DNA from: Bosea sp. NBC_00550
GTDB taxonomy: Bacteria; Pseudomonadota; Alphaproteobacteria; Rhizobiales; Beijerinckiaceae
DNA length: 64,000 nt
Reading direction: 5' to 3'
NCBI RefSeq assembly: GCF_026020075.1
Contig: NZ_CP102773.1
Location: 62,001 to 126,000, forward strand
The notes beneath the pieces are model-generated. The model was not told where the DNA came from, searched no databases, and was given only the letters and a program-made list of their open reading frames with translations. A program made the translations under genes and the position numbers. The stretch's first letter is position 1; the number at the start of each line of letters is the position of its first letter. This document shows positions 38,868-47,313 of the stretch, one piece after another.

Positions 38868-40243
38868 CAACGCTCGGTCAACGCCTCATGCCTGGCACGA
38901 TTGATAGGCTTGAGCAGATAGGACAGAATCGACTTCTCGCCGGTCACGATATCCACGTCCGCGGTCATGCCCGGTATGATGGAGTGCGTGTTCTTGCCCA
39001 TCTTCAGCGACGTCTCGTCACTGCGAACAAGCACGATGTAAAACGTCTCTTTCAGGTTCGGATCGTAGACGCTGTCGGCCGACACCTGCTCGACGACGCC
39101 AGTGAGTCCGCCATACTGATAGAAATCATAGGCCGAGATCTTAATCAGCGCCTTCTGCCTCGGAACGATGAAGGCGATGTCGGAGGGTTTGACGCGCGCC
39201 TCGATCAGCAGCTTTCCATCCGAGGGGACGATATCGAGCAGCCGCTCTCCCGGATTCACGTAAGCGCCGACCGTGTTGACCGCGAGCGAATTCACGATTC
39301 CATCGACAGGAGAGCGGATATCGGTTCGACGAACGCGCTCCTCCGCCCCGCGCAACGTCTCCTGCACCACGGACCACTCAGCACGCCGTGCCGTCAATTC
39401 CGCCAACGCTTCGCGGCGAAACTGCGAGGTCTGCTCGGCGAGCAGCGAGCTAGCCTCGCGGAGCGCGGCCTCAAGCCTGGCTTTGCTCTCTTTCGCCACA
39501 GCCAGCTGGCCTTTCAGCTCGACTACTTGCCGCTGTGTCCTGATCAGCTCGAGCTGGGACACGAGATTGCGGCTTGCCATCGGAGCAATGATCGACAGCT
39601 CTTTTTCCGCCAGAGTGAGGGACTCGTTGAAGCGATGCGTCTGCGCCGCGGTCTCGCCCAACTCGCGCTTGCGCTGCTCGAAGCGCTCTTGAAGCCCGTC
39701 CATACGGGCGCGAACATTATCTTGCCGTGCTGTCAGCAGCCTACGTTCGTTCAGGCAGACGGCGGGCGCCTCTGTCGCAACACTCGTGGGACACTCGAAG
39801 GTCGCATCCGGGCCGGTGGTCTCCGCTTCAAGGCGCGCGATCTGAGCCCGAAGCGCACGCCCCTGAGCCTCAGCCTCTCCGGCCTTCGCCGCATTCGGCG
39901 TGTCATCCAGCCGAATGAGCAGCTCGCCGTGCGTAACCCGCTGGCCTTGCCGCACGAGGATTTCCCGGACGACACCAGCCTCGGCGCTTTGAACCACCTG
40001 TGTGCGCGCCGACGGAATGACGCGCCCGGAGCCGCGCGTAACCTCTTCCACGCGCGAGAAATTGGCCCAGACGAGTCCGGCGGCCAAAAAGGCGCCGATC
40101 AACCTAATCGCCTGCGATGCCAACCGGGGCGGCCGATCGCCCGTTCGAAAAACCTGCTTCTTAGTCTTGGCTCGAAGCCAAGGGATTGATCGCAAACCGC
40201 CTTGCCTGATCACCGACGTCACGAAATGGGCACTCCTGCTCAC
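38867..40243 (-). CDS. HlyD-family periplasmic adaptor of type I secretion, 458 aa
   Basis: Connects the inner-membrane ABC transporter with the TolC-type channel. The start is uncertain. GTG 40243 has AGGCGG 7 nt upstream, while the frame is open to a TTG at 40279. One membrane helix (SQAIRLIGAFLAAGLVWANF) is followed by the half-motif lipoyl domain (GSGRVIPSARTQVVQSAEAG, VREILVRQGQRVTHGELLIR), a long coiled coil and the second lipoyl half (DIRSPVDGIVNSLAVNTVGA). The C-terminal beta barrel ends with GMTADVDIVTGEKSILSYLL, the HlyD signature. Length and order match the LapC/HlyD group. It is separated from the TolC/ABC genes by the adhesin. Confidence 0.9.
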   Translation of the reverse strand: MSRSAHFVTSVIRQGGLRSIPWLRAKTKKQVFRTGDRPPRLASQAIRLIGAFLAAGLVWANFSRVEEVTRGSGRVIPSARTQVVQSAEAGVVREILVRQGQRVTHGELLIRLDDTPNAAKAGEAEAQGRALRAQIARLEAETTGPDATFECPTSVATEAPAVCLNERRLLTARQDNVRARMDGLQERFEQRKRELGETAAQTHRFNESLTLAEKELSIIAPMASRNLVSQLELIRTQRQVVELKGQLAVAKESKARLEAALREASSLLAEQTSQFRREALAELTARRAEWSVVQETLRGAEERVRRTDIRSPVDGIVNSLAVNTVGAYVNPGERLLDIVPSDGKLLIEARVKPSDIAFIVPRQKALIKISAYDFYQYGGLTGVVEQVSADSVYDPNLKETFYIVLVRSDETSLKMGKNTHSIIPGMTADVDIVTGEKSILSYLLKPINRARHEALTER

Positions 40244-40403
40244 TACGAGCCGCCTGGCATACGAAGCTAAGTACCACAAAGGTTATGGCTAGGCGAGAAG
40301 CCCGGTCATAGACAGCGAATTTTAACGTAAACAGCTTCTTGTTGTACAAATTTAAGAGATATTGCAGGGAATTGTCTACGGAGACTAGCGTTTATAGGAA
40401 CGA

Positions 40404-41261
40404 GTGGAACTCGATTCGAGAGACAAGATGGCCGCCTCGCCCAATAAAATTACCAAAGGCTACGCCCAAGAGAGAACGGCTGGCGTCAAAATCTGGTGCG
40501 GAGCGCTCGCAGGATGCGTAGTAGCCATCGCCGTCGCCTATGGCGCGGCGGCAACCTTCAAAATGTCGTCTCCGAACTGGCTGCTTCTCGCGCTGGGGAC
40601 GGTTACGGGCATCACACTCGCCTGCGCGATGCGGGCCGTTTTCAGATCACCAGTACGCATCGATACGACGGGCAATGTGGCCGCGCAAAACGAGTCCGCT
40701 CCGGAAGGCAGTCAGGGCAAGATCGTAAGCCGCTTCGACGAACGCCGGAGGACGCAGGAAGAGGCAACCACATCTCGCCTCGAAGCCGAGCGCCTGCAAG
40801 ATATCGATCCGGTCACTGGTCTCGGTAACCGGCATGGGCTGCAGGTCAGGACGATGCAGGAATTCAACCGTGCGGATCGCGAGGGTACGGCACTATCCCT
40901 GCTGCTACTCGAGGTCGACGGCGACGACACACTCGCCGCCTCGTGGCGGGCCGATGTAGCAGGAGCCCTGCAGCTGCACATTGCCGATACGCTCAGAAGC
41001 TTCGTCAGGCCCTATGATGTTGTCGCTCGCATCTCTCCCTCAGAATTCGGCGTCCTTCTGCTCGGAGCAACGGGGCCAACAGCGGCGAGCATCGCGCGGC
41101 GCCTCAAGAACGCGGTGATGGCGCAGCCCCCGCTCCTGCTGGGAGGAGACATGCCCGTCATCCGGATTTTCGCGGTCGAACGGGAGCCGAAGGAAAAAAG
41201 CTTCGATGAAATTCTGACACGCGCTCGCAGCACCCCGATTTCCGACCGGGAGCTCATCTAA
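40404..41261 (+). CDS. Membrane protein with degenerate GGDEF domain, 285 aa
   Basis: Two membrane helices (about residues 29-52 and 57-78) without a sizeable periplasmic loop are followed by a linker and a diguanylate-cyclase-like domain. The entry motif DPVTGLGNRHGL (135-146) is normal. The active-site GGDEF is replaced by SPSEF (211-215, context ARISPSEFGVLLLG), so synthesis of c-di-GMP is unlikely. Such domains can bind nucleotide or partner proteins. It is divergent from the HlyD-type gene and faces the adhesin locus, suggesting a role in its control, though no EAL domain or LapD-type periplasmic domain is present. The start could be GTG 40404 or ATG 40428. Confidence 0.8.
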   Translation: MELDSRDKMAASPNKITKGYAQERTAGVKIWCGALAGCVVAIAVAYGAAATFKMSSPNWLLLALGTVTGITLACAMRAVFRSPVRIDTTGNVAAQNESAPEGSQGKIVSRFDERRRTQEEATTSRLEAERLQDIDPVTGLGNRHGLQVRTMQEFNRADREGTALSLLLLEVDGDDTLAASWRADVAGALQLHIADTLRSFVRPYDVVARISPSEFGVLLLGATGPTAASIARRLKNAVMAQPPLLLGGDMPVIRIFAVEREPKEKSFDEILTRARSTPISDRELI

Positions 41262-41283
41262 AAGCTTGCGATCCAACTGGATT

Positions 41284-42445
41284 GGAGTGACCCGGTTTGT
41301 GGACACCCTTGAAGTCATTTTATGGAGTGTCCGAAGCCCCGTTTTCGAAGCGCCTATGCGCCGGAGTTTCGGCGGCAGATGGTCGCGTTGGTCCGATCGG
41401 GACGAACGGCTGAAGAGCTTGCCCGGGAGTTCGAACCGGCCGCCCAGTTGATCGCCAAATGGGTCCGCCAAGCCGAGCGCGACGCCGGCAAGCGCCCGAT
41501 GGCCCGACCAGCGCCGAGCGTGAAAAACTGATCCGCCGTCGTCTGGAGAACCATCGTTTGCGCCAGGAGCGCGATCTGTCAAAGGCGGCGGCCTGGTTCG
41601 CGCGGGAGAGTAAGGCGGAACCAGAACGGTTTTTCCGGTTCATGAGCGCGCGGCAGGCCTGCGTCGCTGTGGGCGGCGCGGGACGCCGATCTCACCCGGA
41701 GTATCCGCACGATCCATGGCGCCTCGCACAAGACCTATGGTGCACCGCGCATGCACGCCAAACTCAAAGCCGAGGGCGTGGCGATCGGCGAGAGGCGCGT
41801 GGCTCGACTGATGAGCGCCGCCGGGCTTGTCGGCGCCAGCCGGCGCAGGAGCGTCACGACGACGAAGCGCGTTACTGATCATCGGCCAGCGCACGATCTG
41901 GTCCGAAGGAACTACTTCGTCGAGAAGCCCAGCTGTGGGCGGCCGACATCACCTTCGTGCCCACGCTAGCAGGCTTCCTGTTCCTTGGCGGTCGTGCTGG
42001 ACGCATGGCCCAGGCGCATCATCGGCTGGGCTTTCTCCGCCGATCTCAAGACCCGTGTCGTGCTCGACGTCCTCGACATGGCGCTCGCTGCGCGCAAGCC
42101 CGAGAACGTCATCGACCATAGCGATCGGGGTTCGCAATACACCTCGCTGGCTTTCGGCAACCGCTGAAAGGACGCCGACGTCAGGCCCTCGACCGGCTCC
42201 GTTGGCGACACCTACGACAACGCCATGGGCGAGAGCCTTTCGCGACACTGGAATGCGAACTGGTCGACCGAAACCGCTTCCGTTCGCACAGCGAGGCGCG
42301 GATGGCCGCCTTCCACTTAATCGAAGTTTTTACAACCCGTCACGCCGCCATTCGGCACTGGGATACCTTCGAATACGAAAGGACGCATCATGAGCTCACA
42401 TGACCCGCCCAAGCCGTGAACAGTCCACGGAAGCGGGTCAACTCC
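41284..42445 (+). mobile_element. Degenerate IS3-family insertion sequence
   Basis: The ends carry imperfect inverted repeats: GGAGTGACCCGGTTTGTGGA at 41284 and, read on the minus strand from 42445, GGAGTTGACCCGCTTCCGTG. The length (1.16 kb) and the content, a small HTH orfA followed by an integrase-type orfB, fit IS3. No target-site duplication is obvious. All transposase frames are broken. Confidence 0.75.
41322..42403 (+). pseudogene. IS3-family transposase orfA/orfB, multiple frameshifts
   Basis: OrfA (41322-41531) keeps the HTH part RSAYAPEFRRQMVALVRSGR, TAEELAREFEPAAQLIAKWV, then stops early. OrfB pieces follow in different frames: LSKAAAWFARESKAE, MHAKLKAEGVAIGERRVARL, a DDE core with WAADITFVP-like text broken by a stop, AVVLDAWPRRIIGWAFSADL, ENVIDHSDRGSQYTSLAFGN (Asp-containing motif), DTYDNAMGESL and the end YERTHHELT. 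At least five indels or stops prevent a transposase from being made. Confidence 0.8.
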
Positions 42446-42867
42446 AGGATCGCCAGAATAAGCAAGGTCACGGTGCAGGTAACCTGCATCGTGGCCTCGA
42501 GCGTTGCGTCAAACTCCCGATCGCCGAGCCTTTGAAGCTGCCCGGCATAGCCGGCTTGCAAATGACGTTGCAGGGCTCGACCTTACTGGCCGGCAGAGAC
42601 GCCGCAGGCGCAAGCTTCTCGCGCCGGCCCGCTGCACTGAGGCGAGTCTGGGCAGCGGCGCCACACAAGACATTGCTCTTGCATCTGGTCAGCCTCCGGA
42701 CTTGCTTCCATGCCGAACGTCCGTATCGCTTGCGATTCTGGCGCCCGCCTTCAACATGGGCCGCGCCAGTCGAGCGAACCGAGCAGGCCGCTCAAGCGGT
42801 ATGAGAAGGAACTATGCGTGGAAAAGAGCCCATAGCCCCGAGCAGAGATCAGAGGCCGAAGATATTC
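42446..42867. other. Gap between the dead IS and the protease gene
   Basis: No intact gene. One minus-strand frame running from about 42575 into the IS end reads GRALQRHLQAGYAGQLQRLG, DREFDATLEATMQVTCTVTL and LILAILELTRF. It looks like the remnant of a membrane protein gene whose 3' end lies in or was overwritten by the IS. Upstream of 42575 that frame is interrupted. Confidence 0.35.
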
Positions 42868-43854
42868 TTAGATCGACTTCTTTCTGTTGCCGTGAATGAA
42901 GGTGCTGTTCTCGACGAAGGACAACAGGGGCAGATACTCCTTCACCTGATTGTCGCTCCTCACGCCCACGGCGATATTGTCGAGAACGAGCTGGTGGCTC
43001 ATCGTATTGACCACCAGGACGGCGTGGTCCTGTCCCGTGGCCGGAATTTTCACGAGCTGGAGTCGAATCTGCGAACGATCAAAGCCGGCGGCAAGCAGCA
43101 TCCACATTTTCAAAATGGCGTATCCCTTACAATCACCCGTGCCACGCTGCAGTATTTCCGATGCCGTGGCCCAGTAATCCAGGACGCCATATGTATCGGA
43201 ATCGGTCCGATACTTCAGCCAGGAATTGACGGCTGCGTTAATGGAACGGACCGCCTCCTGCTCGTCCTGCCGTTGAGCGATCGAGACAGCTTCAACGAGG
43301 CGCTGGCGTAGCTTCGATGTGCAGGCAGCCCGCGCCGCACGGCATTCGTTCCCGAAATAGGAATCTGCGCGCTCATCCAAAGCCGCCCGCCAGCGCTGCG
43401 TCAGGGGCGCATTCGAAATAGCAAGCGCGACAGAGCCCAGAACCTCGCTGCGCACAGGGAGGGCGGCTCGATCTGCTCTGCCCGCGAGAGAATTGGAAGG
43501 CCTATCGGACGCCGTCCAGTATTCGGCAACCCAGGGAAACGTGCTGCCCCAGCTCAGCGCGGTAGGCTGCACGGTCAGGCGATAGCCAACAGCCGCAGCA
43601 AAGGTGCCGGCCGGTATCGCGAGGGATGATGATAGCTGCGCCCGAACATGCAGCCCTAGCATGTCGACGCCGCCGGCCGATGCGACGACGAAGAAAGGAA
43701 CGACGGCGTTCTCGGTGCGAAGATCGCGTTCTGCCTGATCCGGCGCGATGCTTGCCATGGCTGGCACATACGTGAGGGCTGCCGCAATCGGCAAAGTCAC
43801 CAAGCAGCTCTTGATAAGCTTCTTTAGGGGTCGTCCCGGCCAAGCCATCCGCAT
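42868..43854 (-). CDS. Transglutaminase-like cysteine protease (BTLCP, LapG-type), exported, 328 aa
   Basis: A basic N-terminus and a hydrophobic segment (LVTLPIAAALTYVPAMASIA) give a signal peptide, so it acts in the periplasm. The BTLCP domain covers about 205-320: AAVNSWLKYRTDSDTYGVLD, GTGDCKGYAILKMWMLLAAG, DHAVLVVNTMSHQLVLDN. The catalytic triad is Cys242, His277 and Asp292, with spacing close to that of LapG. Residues 40-200 are an N-terminal region not found in the shorter classic LapG. In known systems LapG clips the N-terminal region of a giant adhesin and releases it from the cell. The adhesin of this locus is the obvious candidate substrate (inference). Confidence 0.88.
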   Translation of the reverse strand: MRMAWPGRPLKKLIKSCLVTLPIAAALTYVPAMASIAPDQAERDLRTENAVVPFFVVASAGGVDMLGLHVRAQLSSSLAIPAGTFAAAVGYRLTVQPTALSWGSTFPWVAEYWTASDRPSNSLAGRADRAALPVRSEVLGSVALAISNAPLTQRWRAALDERADSYFGNECRAARAACTSKLRQRLVEAVSIAQRQDEQEAVRSINAAVNSWLKYRTDSDTYGVLDYWATASEILQRGTGDCKGYAILKMWMLLAAGFDRSQIRLQLVKIPATGQDHAVLVVNTMSHQLVLDNIAVGVRSDNQVKEYLPLLSFVENSTFIHGNRKKSI

Positions 43855-44097
43855 CCCTCCCAGACACGGAGGGGACGATGCCCGAAGGATCGCTATATCG
43901 AATAAACTCGATATCTAGATATTTACTGATATGCCTACAAATAATATACGCTTAACACTGTATTATTTTTGCATCCTGCATTGGATATATTACACTGAAC
44001 TAGCGATCCGCCCTACTCGTTCAGTGACACTGCCGCACCGCCCACGGCGCGAAGCTGCTCAGATGAAAGCGATAATGGCCCACGTCGTTTCTAGCCG
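43855..44097 (-). promoter_or_regulatory. AT-rich control region of the protease gene
   Basis: Strongly AT-rich for this genome, with an inverted repeat ATATCGA (43895-43901) / TCGATAT (43908-43914), a further ATATCTAGATAT palindrome beside it, and long A/T stretches to about 44000. It lies directly upstream of the BTLCP gene and downstream of mucR. Ros/MucR proteins bind AT-rich DNA of this type, so MucR control of the protease is plausible but not shown. Confidence 0.4.
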
Positions 44098-44122
44098 CGG
44101 CGGGCACATATAGCGCCCGCCG
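44098..44122 (-). terminator. GC hairpin after mucR
   Basis: CGGCGGGC (44098-44105) and GCCCGCCG (44115-44122) form an 8-bp stem with a 9-nt loop, 9 nt beyond the mucR stop. The following minus-strand sequence is not T-rich, so it may act as a weak or Rho-assisted terminator. Confidence 0.45.
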
Positions 44123-44130
44123 TGCTCAAA

Positions 44131-44586
44131 TCACGCTGAGGCCTTACCCCGGCTACGCTTCGCAGCGGCTGGCGCCGCAACAGTCTTCCGACGCTGTTGA
44201 CCCAGGCCCATTGATTTAGCCAGCTTTGAGCGAGCTTCTGCATAAGCAGGAGCGACCATCGGGTAGTCGTTTGGAAGGCCCCATTTCGCGCGATAAGCCT
44301 CCGGCGACATGTCGTAGGCGGTCCGGAGATGCCGCTTCAGCGATTTGAACTTTTTCCCATCCTCGAGGCAGACCAGCCAATCGGCCGTGATCGACTTCTT
44401 GATCGAAACGGCCGAGACAGCCTTTTCTTCGGGACCCGGCGCGGGAGCTTCGCCAAGTCCTGTCAGCGCTGCATGCGTGCTGGCGATAAGCGCGGGCAGA
44501 TCAGATGTCGGCACGCTGTTGTGCGACACAAATGCCGAAACGATACCGGCAACCAACTCGACCACTTCCAGATCATTTTCTGACAT
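44131..44586 (-). CDS. mucR: MucR/Ros-family transcriptional regulator, 151 aa
   Basis: Global regulator family controlling exopolysaccharide, motility and surface traits in Rhizobiales by binding AT-rich DNA. The N-terminal oligomerisation region ([20 protein letters not shown]) and the zinc-finger-like domain are both present. The finger reads [20 protein letters not shown], followed by [20 protein letters not shown]. Ligand positions are Cys73, Asp76 and His86, while the fourth (usually His) is Ala90, so zinc binding may be altered. Some relatives fold without zinc. The basic C-terminus (KRSRGK) is typical. GAGAGAAAAGAA precedes the ATG. It is the likely regulator of the neighbouring adhesin genes. 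Confidence 0.9.
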   Translation of the reverse strand: MSENDLEVVELVAGIVSAFVSHNSVPTSDLPALIASTHAALTGLGEAPAPGPEEKAVSAVSIKKSITADWLVCLEDGKKFKSLKRHLRTAYDMSPEAYRAKWGLPNDYPMVAPAYAEARSKLAKSMGLGQQRRKTVAAPAAAKRSRGKASA

Positions 44587-44620
44587 TTCTTTTCTCTCTT
44601 TGAGAATGAGAACGATGGCA

Positions 44621-44636
44621 AATCACTTCGGTGATT
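44621..44636 (-). promoter_or_regulatory. Small hairpin in the mucR leader
   Basis: AATCAC-TTCG-GTGATT, a 6-bp stem with a four-base loop, lies 35 nt upstream of the mucR start. Ros/MucR genes are usually autoregulated. This palindrome could be an operator half-site pair or a leader hairpin. Confidence 0.35.
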
Positions 44637-44712
44637 CTGAGGATCGCGACTAGGTATTTTTATGGCAGTAGACATCGAAAACTTAGCCTCATTTTAGAAA
44701 TTTCAGGCATAA

Positions 44713-45151
44713 ATTCGAAAATCAGTTAAAGAAGCAAAACGCGACTGCTTATCGCATTTTCGAGCAGCTTGAAGACCGCGCCAGCCAAATGGAAAAAGGC
44801 ATCGGCGCTTCCTTCAATGCGCTCGGCAAGCGCGTGGCCGGGTTGTTCGCGGGCCTCGCTGTTGGCTTTGCGCTTAACGATATCCGCACGGTCGCGGATG
44901 ACTACACCAAGACCATCAACACGCTGAAGGTTGCAGGGATCAACGACACGGCCAGTGTCTTCGATTAGCTATTCGCGAGCGCACAGCGCAACGCCTCGCC
45001 GCTAGATGCCTTGGCCACCCTGTACGGTCGCGTTTCGGCGGCCCAGACCACGCAAAAGGCCAGCAGAACCGACGTCATGCAGGTCACAGACATCGTGGCC
45101 CAGTCGCCCCGTGTCGGGGGTACTTCAGCTTCCGACGCGCAGGGCGACTAG
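44713..45151 (+). pseudogene. Phage tail tape-measure protein fragment
   Basis: One plus frame reads NATAYRIFEQLEDRASQMEK, GIGASFNALGKRVAGLFAGL and AVGFALNDIRTVADDYTKTI. An in-frame TAG at 44966-44968 interrupts FD/LFASAQRNASPLDALATL, after which it continues YGRVSAAQTTQKAS and VMQVTDIVAQSPRVGGTSAS to a stop at 45149-45151. This is the conserved N-terminal region of lambdoid-type tape-measure proteins. The long coiled-coil and C-terminal parts are absent. It shows that a tailed phage once occupied this site. Confidence 0.75.
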
Positions 45152-45356
45152 CTTAGTCTAGGTCGAGATCGGCCAGGAGTCCAACGGCGATATCATTGTC
45201 ATGATTAGCGTACAGGCCAAGATTGCGGACGACATGCTGCGAGGCTGTGGGCCGACTAGGCGGCCCAGCAAGCGATCCAGACGAATAAGCGGTTCGCTAG
45301 CGCGAACCCTCCGACGACTGCGGATGTACCAGCGGGCCGGGTTAGTAGCCCCGACT

Positions 45357-45575
45357 TCAGGCTTTGGGCGCCCGCCCGCGGCAAGCGCGAACGTAATCGC
45401 GTTGAATAGCCCGCCGTTCGTCGCGAGACATTTGGCTGTTGCGTCCTTGCTTGTGCACGCGGCGGGCTTCCTCCTTGCACTCCTCGCGTGATTTCTCGCT
45501 GCCACGCTGCTGCTGCGCGTGCGAAAACGTTGGGGTAAGAAAGATGAGTGTTGTCAGAACCAGCAAGGCGCGCAT
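45357..45575 (-). CDS. Small exported basic protein, 72 aa
   Basis: ATG 45575 has AGGAGG 6 nt upstream. The signal peptide MRALLVLTTLIFLTPTFSHA is followed by a highly charged mature part (QQQRGSEKSREECKEEARRV, HKQGRNSQMSRDERRAIQRD, YVRACRGRAPKA) with two Cys that could form one disulfide. The pattern Cys-x3-Ala-Arg and Arg-Ala-Cys resembles small periplasmic PsiF-type proteins, but I cannot assign it. It appears intact despite lying beside phage remains. Confidence 0.7.
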   Translation of the reverse strand: MRALLVLTTLIFLTPTFSHAQQQRGSEKSREECKEEARRVHKQGRNSQMSRDERRAIQRDYVRACRGRAPKA

Positions 45576-45750
45576 GCGTCGTCCTCCTAAATGGAAGATG
45601 ACGCAGCGGAAGAAGCGGCGCAAGGGGCGCATGAATGCCGCCTAACGAAAACCGGTTCGTGATACCGGATGTACGTACACGGGCCGGTTCTTATTGCCGT
45701 CAAAGCGTGCCTTCACTAGCCGCAAGGGGTTGGTTGATCTCGGCCGAGGG

Positions 45751-45978
45751 CTAATACGTTTGCAGATGCACCGATACGGAATGTTGCGCATCCTCGTCTT
45801 TCAGATCGACGATGTTGTGCCGGATAGCAGTAATGATGCCTCCAGCCTCGATCTTGCGTCCAAACTTCTTGTCGGTTGTGATGCTAACGTGATCCCCTAC
45901 CTTGAATAGCTTGGGATCACCCCCAAGCATGAAATGCATCAGCCGGTTGCTCGCGTTATCCACGAAATAGATATTCAT
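45751..45978 (-). CDS. Hypothetical protein, 75 aa
   Basis: ATG 45978 with GGAGGTCAA before it. Reads MNIYFVDNASNRLMHFMLGG, DPKLFKVGDHVSITTDKKFG, then RKIEAGGIITAIRHNIVDLK and a C-terminal strand. KVGDHVSI and GGIITAIRHNIVDL suggest a small KOW/SH3-like beta barrel, an inference from pattern only. No neighbours give a hint of its role. Confidence 0.65.
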   Translation of the reverse strand: MNIYFVDNASNRLMHFMLGGDPKLFKVGDHVSITTDKKFGRKIEAGGIITAIRHNIVDLKDEDAQHSVSVHLQTY

Positions 45979-46504
45979 TTGACCTCCGCTTGCCGCGAGG
46001 TCACTCGACACCGGCGGCGCGGTCAAGGGGATACGCGCCGATCAGCGCAACTCAGTATCGCTCTGATCTTCGACGCCGTCGGCTGCTGGTATCGGACCAA
46101 GCTTCCCGGATTTGCCAAACGTGTGACCCGTCACAAGCGGGGCATCTGAGCAACGTCCTGCGGGCGATCGACGTTAGCAAAACGCGCTCTTGTGTCCGCT
46201 CGCCGGTGGGGACCGGCAGACCGGTCCTAGGCCAGCGGATCGCGAGTTCGTGCTTAAGAATGCTGTCCGCCGGCGCGGCTATTGGCTCAACAAAGCCATC
46301 GGCAAAATAAAGCCGGCCAAAAGCGGCGCCACCAGAGCGGTGCGCGTCCACACGCTGAAAACACGATCGCCGATTAGCATTGGCACGACTCCCTGCTACC
46401 CACGAAGCGAACCTAACCTTACGTCATTGCCAGGCGCAAACAGCGGATGAGACCTGTTCACATCTTAGAGATGGGCGACCGCGGATGTACGGGCGCGATC
46501 CGAG
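45979..46504. other. Gene-free stretch
   Basis: Short frames with no recognised content on either strand. No repeat or palindrome of note. Confidence 0.4.
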
Positions 46505-46678
46505 CTACTTAAACTTGCTGCCGGGTCGGTTCTTGAGCCTCTTCGCAACGTCCTTGATGTTAGCGACTACCAGACCTGCGGGCATTTTAGGAGCGGCAGC
46601 CTTAGCGACAGTTCCCTTTGCCCGTGGGCGCTTCCCCTTCGGCGTTGCAGTCACATGGGGTGTCTCTTCCTCACTCAT
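46505..46678 (-). CDS. Small basic Ala/Lys-rich protein, 57 aa
   Basis: From ATG 46678, with GGGGGG upstream, the protein reads MSEEETPHVTATPKGKRPRA, KGTVAKAAAPKMPAGLVVAN and ends IKDVAKRLKNRPGSKFK. The tail resembles histone-H1-like or nucleoid-associated basic peptides. The region NIKDVAKRLKNRPG may form a short helix. It could bind nucleic acid, which is inference from charge alone. Confidence 0.5.
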   Translation of the reverse strand: MSEEETPHVTATPKGKRPRAKGTVAKAAAPKMPAGLVVANIKDVAKRLKNRPGSKFK

Positions 46679-46960
46679 CGCAGCCCCCCGATTTTCCGTA
46701 GCGTCACCCACCGCCCCGGGTGAGGTCAAGAGGCGGGCTACCAGCCACACTCGTCCCTACCCCCTTCAACGCTGCGTCAATGCCGTCAAACAAGAAGTAG
46801 GCTTCACTTGAAGATGCGCGTTTCCCCGCGTACGTAGAAGTCTTTCTGCCCAATAAGAGAGCTTGCCAACGGGACGGCGGTTTTACCCCTAAACGGTCCA
46901 TAGGCTTTTCTGTTTTCAGATGCGCTCCATCTGGGTTATGTGGATTAGCGTCCCACCCGA

Positions 46961-47105
46961 TGACCTGAGACCCTGATTTTCCTCCAGATTTGAGTAGAGT
47001 CCGTCGCTCATGGAGACGGACGATGCGCCCCTCACGGGTTCACGGAAGAGCAGATCATCGGGATGCTGAAGGAGCAGGAGGCCGGAGCGAAGACGGTGTC
47101 CTGCC
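46961..47105 (+). mobile_element. Left-end fragment of an IS3-family (IS407-group) element
   Basis: TGACCTGAGACCCTGATTTT at 46961 resembles the left terminal repeat of IS407-group elements. An orfA start follows at 47023 (after GGAGACGGACG) that, allowing one frameshift, reads FTEEQIIGMLKEQEAGAKTV. The element breaks off at about 47105, just outside the sugar-acid gene cluster, so it may mark a junction of that island. Confidence 0.65.
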
Positions 47106-47278
47106 TAGATCAAATCCATAATAATTTCAACATAATTCCTCGATTGTCCGGTTTTTCTCTCTAATATATCGACGATTTTAACTTCATAATTCAGCAAGAT
47201 AATTTGGAGAATCTGTGTCAGCTCACAGCCGGATCGCTCGTAGTAACGGGCGAGCCGGTATTTAGTTGTGAGCCTCTT

Positions 47279-47296
47279 GCGGGCTTCCGCGCCCGC
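47279..47296 (-). terminator. Possible terminator of the minus-strand sugar-acid genes
   Basis: GCGGGC (47279-47284) and GCCCGC (47291-47296) form a 6-bp stem, 17 nt beyond the stop of the dehydratase gene. There is no T run, so the call is weak. Confidence 0.35.
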
Positions 47297-47313
47297 GGGC
47301 CCGTGAGTCAGCT

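Noticed and set aside
38888..40189. Plus-strand frame of 433 codons opposite the HlyD-type gene
   Set aside because: The minus strand encodes a complete HlyD-family adaptor. The plus frame is its antisense shadow.
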